Source of the DNA: Proteobacteria bacterium UBA2383
GTDB lineage: Bacteria; Pseudomonadota; Gammaproteobacteria; Competibacterales; Competibacteraceae
Direction of reading: 5' to 3'
Assembly (NCBI GenBank): GCA_002343485.1
Contig: DDST01000065.1
Span: 1,859 to 20,701, forward strand
DNA: 18,843 nucleotides
Both the position numbers and the translations under genes were made by a program. Shown piece by piece: positions 14,570-18,843 of the stretch. Positions within the stretch are counted from its first letter, which is position 1; the number at the start of each line of letters is the position of its first letter. Under the pieces are notes generated by a model. That model was not told where the DNA came from. It saw nothing but the letters and a program-made list of their open reading frames with translations, and ran no database searches.

Positions 14570-15575
14570 CATTGAACGGATCAAGGCTGCCTTAAATTTC
14601 AAACAGCCAGACCGTGTGCCAGTCATAGCCCAAGTGTTTGGTCATGCCGCTATCTTAGCGGGAGTCGCGCTGGGTGATTATGTCCGGAATGGCGAGTTGC
14701 TGGCACGCTGCCAGTTACAGGCTCTCCAATTCTATGGTTACGATGCTGTTTTTGCTTTGATGGATGCCAATGTGGAAACGGAGGCGGCAGGCTCGATCCT
14801 AACCTACCGGACTGACCAATATCCGATCGTCAAATCCGCCGTATTGGCGAACGGCACTGATCTGAATACCCTTTTGCCACCCAATCCCTGGCAGGCTGGG
14901 CGTATGCCGGAATTGCTGAAAGCGGTACGGATTTTACGGCAGGAAGCGGGTGATAGCGTGTTGGTTGTTGGCTGCGTACTGGGACCGATGACCTTGGCTA
15001 CTCAATTGCTGGGTATCGAGGCAGCTCTCTATCTGGCAATTGATGAACCTGAACAATTTGCCCATCTGCTCGGCTTTGCAACAAAGATCGCTATGCGCTT
15101 CGGGGTCGCGCAAATCGAGGCCGGTGCGCATCTACCGATGGTTTTCGAGCCCTCGGCTTCGCCCGAGGTCATTCCCGCTCCGTTCTATCGAGAGTTCGTG
15201 CTCCCTTATCTTAACCAGGTGTTTACCACCTTCAAGCAGGCGGGGTCCGCAGCTAACTGGCTGCATACGGCCGGGCCGGCGACGCCTATTCTGCATCTCT
15301 ATCCCCAAGCCCGTGTGGATCTGGCCAACATCGATTTCTGCGTCGATCCCCTGGACGCCATGCAGGCGCTTCCTCAGACCTGCCTGAATGGCAACATCAA
15401 GCCGCTGGCTTATGTCGAGGCAACGCCAGAAGAGATTGCCGCTGAATCATCCCGATTACTGAAGTTATTCGCAAATCGTGGAGGATTCATTCTTTCATCG
15501 GGTTGCGAGATTCCCCCGGAATCAAAACCGGAAAACATTGCCGCCATGGTTACTGCTGCTTGCCAGGAGAAATAG
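14562..15575 (+). CDS. Uroporphyrinogen-decarboxylase-superfamily methyltransferase (MtaA/MtbA/CmuA-like)
   Basis: 337 residues from the ATG at 14562, which overlaps the previous stop. The opening SIERIKAALNFKQPDRVPV is diagnostic of the UroD/MtaA group, and the TIM-barrel landmarks VVGCVLGPMTLATQLLG and VFEPSASPEVIPAPFYREFVLPY follow. Within an operon for a corrinoid protein and its activator, this is a cobamide methyltransferase and not a haem enzyme (inference from context). In MtaA-type enzymes zinc is held by H-x-C and a later Cys. Here the first site reads LHTAGPATP, with His235 present but Ala237 where Cys is expected, while the later Cys315 (SSGCEIPP) is kept. It may therefore bind zinc differently or use another acceptor, so methyl donor and acceptor are open. 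It could be either the substrate-side or the acceptor-side methyltransferase. Confidence 0.85.
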   Translation: MNSIERIKAALNFKQPDRVPVIAQVFGHAAILAGVALGDYVRNGELLARCQLQALQFYGYDAVFALMDANVETEAAGSILTYRTDQYPIVKSAVLANGTDLNTLLPPNPWQAGRMPELLKAVRILRQEAGDSVLVVGCVLGPMTLATQLLGIEAALYLAIDEPEQFAHLLGFATKIAMRFGVAQIEAGAHLPMVFEPSASPEVIPAPFYREFVLPYLNQVFTTFKQAGSAANWLHTAGPATPILHLYPQARVDLANIDFCVDPLDAMQALPQTCLNGNIKPLAYVEATPEEIAAESSRLLKLFANRGGFILSSGCEIPPESKPENIAAMVTAACQEK

Positions 15576-15578
15576 TCC

Positions 15579-17177
15579 TTGCCTACGCTGACCGTCAAGT
15601 TCGAAGCAGGGGTCCGGCATCTCTCTTTCATTCCAGGCCCGTCTCTACGCCATATCCTGGACGCCACCGATACTCAGGTTCGTTCGGGATGCCGAGGAAC
15701 CGGTGCCTGCGGACTTTGTCTGGTACGCATTGAATCTGGGGAAGCCGGTGAACCGGCATTCGCTGAGAGTATTCATCTGGATGACGCGCAATTGGCGCAA
15801 GGTGTTCGCCTGGCATGCCAGGTCATACCACGACATAGCCTGGGTATCGTGATCCTGGCACCGGCACCGAAATCCCCTTGGAGACGCCTGGACGGTCAGG
15901 GGAAACGGCGCAAGAACCCTTTCCCGTTGAATGAGCTGCCGCAATCAGTTAATAAGCCCTATGGCGTTGCTGTGGATTTGGGAACGACCCATATCCGGAT
16001 TTCACTCTATGAGCTTTCCAGCGGCGGCTGGCTGGCTGAGCGTTGGGGCCTGAATCCGCAGATGACAGCGGGTTCCGATGTCATCACCCGTCTGGTAGCT
16101 GCATCGGAATCTCCGGCACAAGCACGGGCAATGAGCCAATGGGCTATTGCCGCCATTGGCGAAGCACTGTGGGACATTGCCATTCGGGAAGGGATCAACC
16201 TTCAGCAAGTAATGCGTCTAACGTTAGTAGGGAATACCGCTATGTTGGCGCTGATATCGGAAAGGAATTTTGACTTACTGCTGCAACCCAGCCACTGGTT
16301 CAATGTTATTGATTGCCTGCCAGACGATACGGTAAGTTGGTCCATCGCGTGGAACATTCATCCCCAGGCCAAGATCGAGGTTATCCCTCCTCTTGCCGGT
16401 TTTGTCGGTTCCGATCTGCTGGCCGGTGTGATTACAACCCGCCTGATGGAAGATAAGGGTGGAAGCCTATTCATTGATTTTGGAACCAATTCTGAAATCG
16501 CTCTATGGGATGGAGCCATGCTATGGGTGACTTCAGCGGCGGGAGGCCCGGCTTTTGAGGGCAGCGGCATCCGTTGCGGCCTCCCTGCTGAACCGGGGGC
16601 CATCTATCATGTCACCCTGCAAGATGGCCTATGGGATTATGCAGTGATTGCCGGCGATAAGCCGCGTGGTATTTGTGGTTCAGGTTTGGTGGATCTGATC
16701 GCTTGCCTGGTCAGATTGGGTACGCTCACCCCTAGGGGTCAGTTTTCGCCCACTGTTCCTAAAGAGGGGTTCATGCTTGTCCGAGGTGAGTCCGATATTG
16801 TCTTGACGAAAAGAGATGTGGACATGTTTCAGCGCGCTAAGGCAGCGATTGGTGCGGGCATACAGGCTTTGCTGGCGAATGCCGGCATGAGGTATGAAGA
16901 AGTGCAGCGTATCTGTGTTTCAGGTGCGTTTGGCGGCTCCCTGAATGTTCTCAATGCTCAGGATATCGGGCTATTACCCAAAATTTCTCCGGAGCGGGTT
17001 GAGCTGTGTGGAAATACCGCCTTGTCTGGATGCGAGGACGCATTATTGTCACCAGGTACTGTTGAGCGGTTGCAGCGCCTTGCTGATCGGGCCAAGATCA
17101 TCAATCTGTCGCACTGTCCTGATTTTGATATGCACTTTTTAGAGAATCTCTATCTCCAGCCTCTGCGAGGAGCATAA
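15579..17177 (+). CDS. Reductive activator of corrinoid enzymes (2Fe-2S plus ASKHA/DUF4445)
   Basis: 532 residues. Uses ATP to drive one-electron reduction of accidentally oxidised Co(II) cobamide back to Co(I) on the partner corrinoid protein. The start is TTG at 15579 with AGGAGA 8 nt upstream; no ATG fits. Residues 1-90 are a plant-type ferredoxin domain with Cys38, Cys44, Cys47 and Cys80 (SGCRGTGACGLC, then RLACQ). About 125-532 is the actin-like ASKHA ATPase: GVAVDLGTTHIRISLYEL (129-146), GFVGSDLLAG (274-283), FIDFGTNSEIALW (298-310), AGGPAFEG (321-328), then GICGSGLVDL and VSGAFGG. It is somewhat shorter than the roughly 600-650-residue activators of acetogens, mainly through a compact linker (85-125). 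The 2Fe-2S type differs from the C-terminal 4Fe-4S RamA of methanogens. The gene sits 3 bp after the methyltransferase and 3 bp before the GGDEF gene. Confidence 0.93.
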   Translation: MPTLTVKFEAGVRHLSFIPGPSLRHILDATDTQVRSGCRGTGACGLCLVRIESGEAGEPAFAESIHLDDAQLAQGVRLACQVIPRHSLGIVILAPAPKSPWRRLDGQGKRRKNPFPLNELPQSVNKPYGVAVDLGTTHIRISLYELSSGGWLAERWGLNPQMTAGSDVITRLVAASESPAQARAMSQWAIAAIGEALWDIAIREGINLQQVMRLTLVGNTAMLALISERNFDLLLQPSHWFNVIDCLPDDTVSWSIAWNIHPQAKIEVIPPLAGFVGSDLLAGVITTRLMEDKGGSLFIDFGTNSEIALWDGAMLWVTSAAGGPAFEGSGIRCGLPAEPGAIYHVTLQDGLWDYAVIAGDKPRGICGSGLVDLIACLVRLGTLTPRGQFSPTVPKEGFMLVRGESDIVLTKRDVDMFQRAKAAIGAGIQALLANAGMRYEEVQRICVSGAFGGSLNVLNAQDIGLLPKISPERVELCGNTALSGCEDALLSPGTVERLQRLADRAKIINLSHCPDFDMHFLENLYLQPLRGA

Positions 17178-17180
17178 TCG

Positions 17181-18653
17181 ATGGAGAAGGGAGGACATGG
17201 CCCGCAACAGAACGGCCGGATTATCAAATTGGCCCAGTACCTTGCCCGTTTGACCGTGCAACAGAATGTTTGGATTGAGGCCGGCAAAGCGCTGGTCAAC
17301 TTTCTGGATGCTGATCTAGTGGCCTTTGGCGAACGCGGCCCCAGTGGCGAGATCCTAGTGCGCGATTGGTCTTTCTCCGCGCATATGCCCCGGCAAACAG
17401 GTCTGGAATTACCGGTCGACGAAGCAGTCAGCGAAGTGCTGGATAGCGGCTTTCTCACGTGGCGGATCATGTCCATCCCAGAGCCGCTCTCGGTGGCATG
17501 TTTGCCGGTGGCCCAGGAGCATCAGGTCACGGCGGTTATGCTGGCCGGTTATCGTATTTCTGAGTCTTCCCTAAAAGCGTTGCTTGATATCCACCTGGCG
17601 GTTGCCGATCTGGTGGGAACGACCATCGCACGCTTGGCGTCGGAAAGAGAATTGCGGCAATATCGCCAACACCTTGAAAAATTGGTTAAAGAACGCACCG
17701 CTGAATTGATCGAGACGAACGAAAAGTTGCAGCAGGAAATCATCCACCGTGAACAGGCCGAGAAGGGGCTGCTCGCTGAAAAGGACAATCTAATTAGGAT
17801 TCTTGGGGCAATGGAAGATGTGATCTATATCGTGAACCCAAACTTTGATATTGAGTATGTCAACCCTGCCTTTGTGAAAGAGTTTCCAAACTATGAAGGC
17901 CGCAAGTGCTATGAACTGATCCATGCCCATGAGCAGGCTTGTCCCTGGTGTCAGACCCAGGTAGTTCTTATGGGAAAAACCGGACGGTCAGAACAATATT
18001 GCGTCAAGAACAAGAAAACCTACGATGTAATTGAAACTCCAATAAGAAATACCGACGGCAGCCTATCCATACTGACTATTTTTCGCGACATTACCGAACG
18101 CAAGCGGGCTGAGGAAATCATCAAAGAGATGGCCTATCATGACGCCCTGACCCGCCTACCCAACCGCTCCCTGTTCGATGACCGTCTTAAGCTGGAGATA
18201 GCTCGCGCTCGCCGTCACCGGCAAAAGCTGGCCTTAATGATGCTGGACTTGGATCGCTTCAAACAGGTGAATGACATGTTTGGCCACGATGTGGGGGATC
18301 AGTTGTTGCGAGCCGTGAGCAAACGCTTGACAGGCGTGGTGCGTGAGAATGATACCGTTGCACGCTTGGGGGGCGACGAATTTGTATTGATCTTGCCGGA
18401 GATCGCCAAGACGCAAGATGCCATCAAGATTGCCGAAAAGATCATAGCTGGTTTTCAGAATCCTTTTGCAGTGCGTAACCATGAATTGCAGGTTACTACC
18501 AGCGTGGGAATTGCTCTTTATCCCGACGATGGCGAGGAAGGGGATGCCCTAATGAAGAAGGCGGATATTGCTATGTACCATGCTAAGCAAAGCGGGCGGA
18601 ATAGCTATCAAGTACACGCCCATATCCCCTGCTCTGAACACATTCAAGATTGA
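17181..18653 (+). CDS. GAF-like/PAS/GGDEF diguanylate cyclase in the corrinoid operon
   Basis: 490 residues, with GAGGAG about 8 nt before the ATG and no membrane segment, so cytosolic. Residues 10-155 form a GAF-like sensory region without clear ligand residues. Residues 155-200 are a coiled coil (LEKLVKERTAELIETNEKLQ). 203-305 is a PAS domain (MEDVIYIVNPNFDIEYVNPAF ending FRDITERK) that contains Cys243, Cys254, Cys257 (CPWC) and Cys274, a possible metal, Fe-S or redox site. 310-480 is GGDEF: DALTRLPNR, DLDRFKQVND, and an intact active-site GGDEF at 397-401. The inhibitory RxxD I-site (REND, 388-391) lies five residues upstream, so it should be an active, product-inhibited cyclase. No EAL domain. 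Its place as fourth gene, 3 bp after the activator, suggests it senses something tied to the methyl-transfer reaction, such as substrate, redox state or cobamide state (inference). Confidence 0.93.
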   Translation: MEKGGHGPQQNGRIIKLAQYLARLTVQQNVWIEAGKALVNFLDADLVAFGERGPSGEILVRDWSFSAHMPRQTGLELPVDEAVSEVLDSGFLTWRIMSIPEPLSVACLPVAQEHQVTAVMLAGYRISESSLKALLDIHLAVADLVGTTIARLASERELRQYRQHLEKLVKERTAELIETNEKLQQEIIHREQAEKGLLAEKDNLIRILGAMEDVIYIVNPNFDIEYVNPAFVKEFPNYEGRKCYELIHAHEQACPWCQTQVVLMGKTGRSEQYCVKNKKTYDVIETPIRNTDGSLSILTIFRDITERKRAEEIIKEMAYHDALTRLPNRSLFDDRLKLEIARARRHRQKLALMMLDLDRFKQVNDMFGHDVGDQLLRAVSKRLTGVVRENDTVARLGGDEFVLILPEIAKTQDAIKIAEKIIAGFQNPFAVRNHELQVTTSVGIALYPDDGEEGDALMKKADIAMYHAKQSGRNSYQVHAHIPCSEHIQD

Positions 18654-18705
18654 TAGCTTCAGCCAGCTGACTGGAGAGTGCGCGCAGCCAATCAGGGTTT
18701 GATGT

Positions 18706-18740
18706 TCCCGTTCCCACGCGGGCGAAGCATGGGAACGGGA
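18706..18740. repeat. Interspersed palindrome of the 'gttccca' type; possible operon terminator
   Basis: TCCCGTTCCCA (18706-18716) pairs perfectly with TGGGAACGGGA (18730-18740), 13-nt loop. I recall similar CGTTCCCACGC...GTGGGAACG elements as common dispersed repeats in large gammaproteobacterial genomes. It lies about 50 bp after the GGDEF stop and 23 bp from the stop of the convergent gene, a typical place for such elements. No T-run. Confidence 0.65.
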
Positions 18741-18763
18741 GAGGAAGTAGCGGCCGGTCGCCC

Positions 18764-18843
18764 TCAACCTGCCTTGGGCTGAGGATCGCCCACCGTCATT
18801 TGCTCGGCTTCCTTGACCCAGCCGCCACCCATCGCCTTGTACA
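18764..18843 (-). CDS. C-terminal end of an efflux outer-membrane lipoprotein, NodT type (partial)
   Basis: The minus strand from the window end reads 25 residues, YKAMGGGWVKEA then EQMTVGDPQPKAG, and stops at TGA (18766-18764). An LYKALGGGW motif close to the C-terminus is a hallmark of NodT/OprM-type outer-membrane factors of RND tripartite efflux pumps, in which this segment closes the periplasmic barrel. Only the tail is present, so substrate and cluster partners cannot be told. It is convergent with the corrinoid operon, with a palindrome between them. Confidence 0.65.
   Translation of the reverse strand, partial: YKAMGGGWVKEAEQMTVGDPQPKAG

Noticed and set aside
14562..15575. Uroporphyrinogen decarboxylase (hemE)
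   Set aside because: The sequence opens in MtaA style and its operon partners are corrinoid-methyltransfer proteins; haem genes are absent.

Overview
The window reads as a chromosomal stretch of a Gammaproteobacterium. The murI, pyrF and NodT-type genes, the short family of the 91-residue protein, and the interspersed G-rich and 'gttccca' palindromes all fit that group, possibly the Competibacteraceae or Chromatiales. This placement rests on recognising families and repeat style, not on a marker gene. No rRNA, tRNA, CRISPR array, phage or integron was seen.

Layout. 1-676 (minus): a His-tailed NifX-like metal-cluster protein followed by the start of an MBL-fold hydrolase. 1003-5166 (plus): a 1387-residue membrane protein that looks like two related exported proteins joined end to end. 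5186-6049 (minus): glutamate racemase. 6216-6767 (plus): a GNAT acetyltransferase. 6853-7923 (minus): orotidine phosphate decarboxylase behind a small HdeA-like periplasmic protein. 8256-8531 (plus): a 91-residue protein of unknown function with a good ribosome binding site. 8663-10954 (plus): a secreted PhoPQ-regulated-type alpha/beta-hydrolase carrying two copies of a 131-residue C-terminal domain. 11339-12277 (plus): a DUF368 polyprenyl-phosphate transporter. 12434-12946 (minus): a DUF1269-type glycine-zipper protein. 13126-13811 (minus): a wrecked IS630-type transposase.

The most distinctive locus is 13925-18653 (plus), a tight four-gene operon with 8 bp overlap, 3 bp and 3 bp junctions. 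It encodes a corrinoid (B12) protein, a UroD/MtaA-family methyltransferase, a 2Fe-2S/ASKHA reductive activator of corrinoid enzymes, and a GAF-like/PAS/GGDEF diguanylate cyclase whose PAS domain carries four cysteines. The first three make up most of a corrinoid methyl-transfer system. The fourth would couple it, or a signal associated with it, to cyclic di-GMP. No separate MtaB/MttB-type substrate methyltransferase lies in the window, and the UroD-family protein has Ala where the middle zinc ligand of the MtaA family is expected. Its donor and acceptor therefore cannot be assigned by homology. The window closes with the C-terminal 25 codons of a probable RND-efflux outer-membrane lipoprotein on the minus strand.
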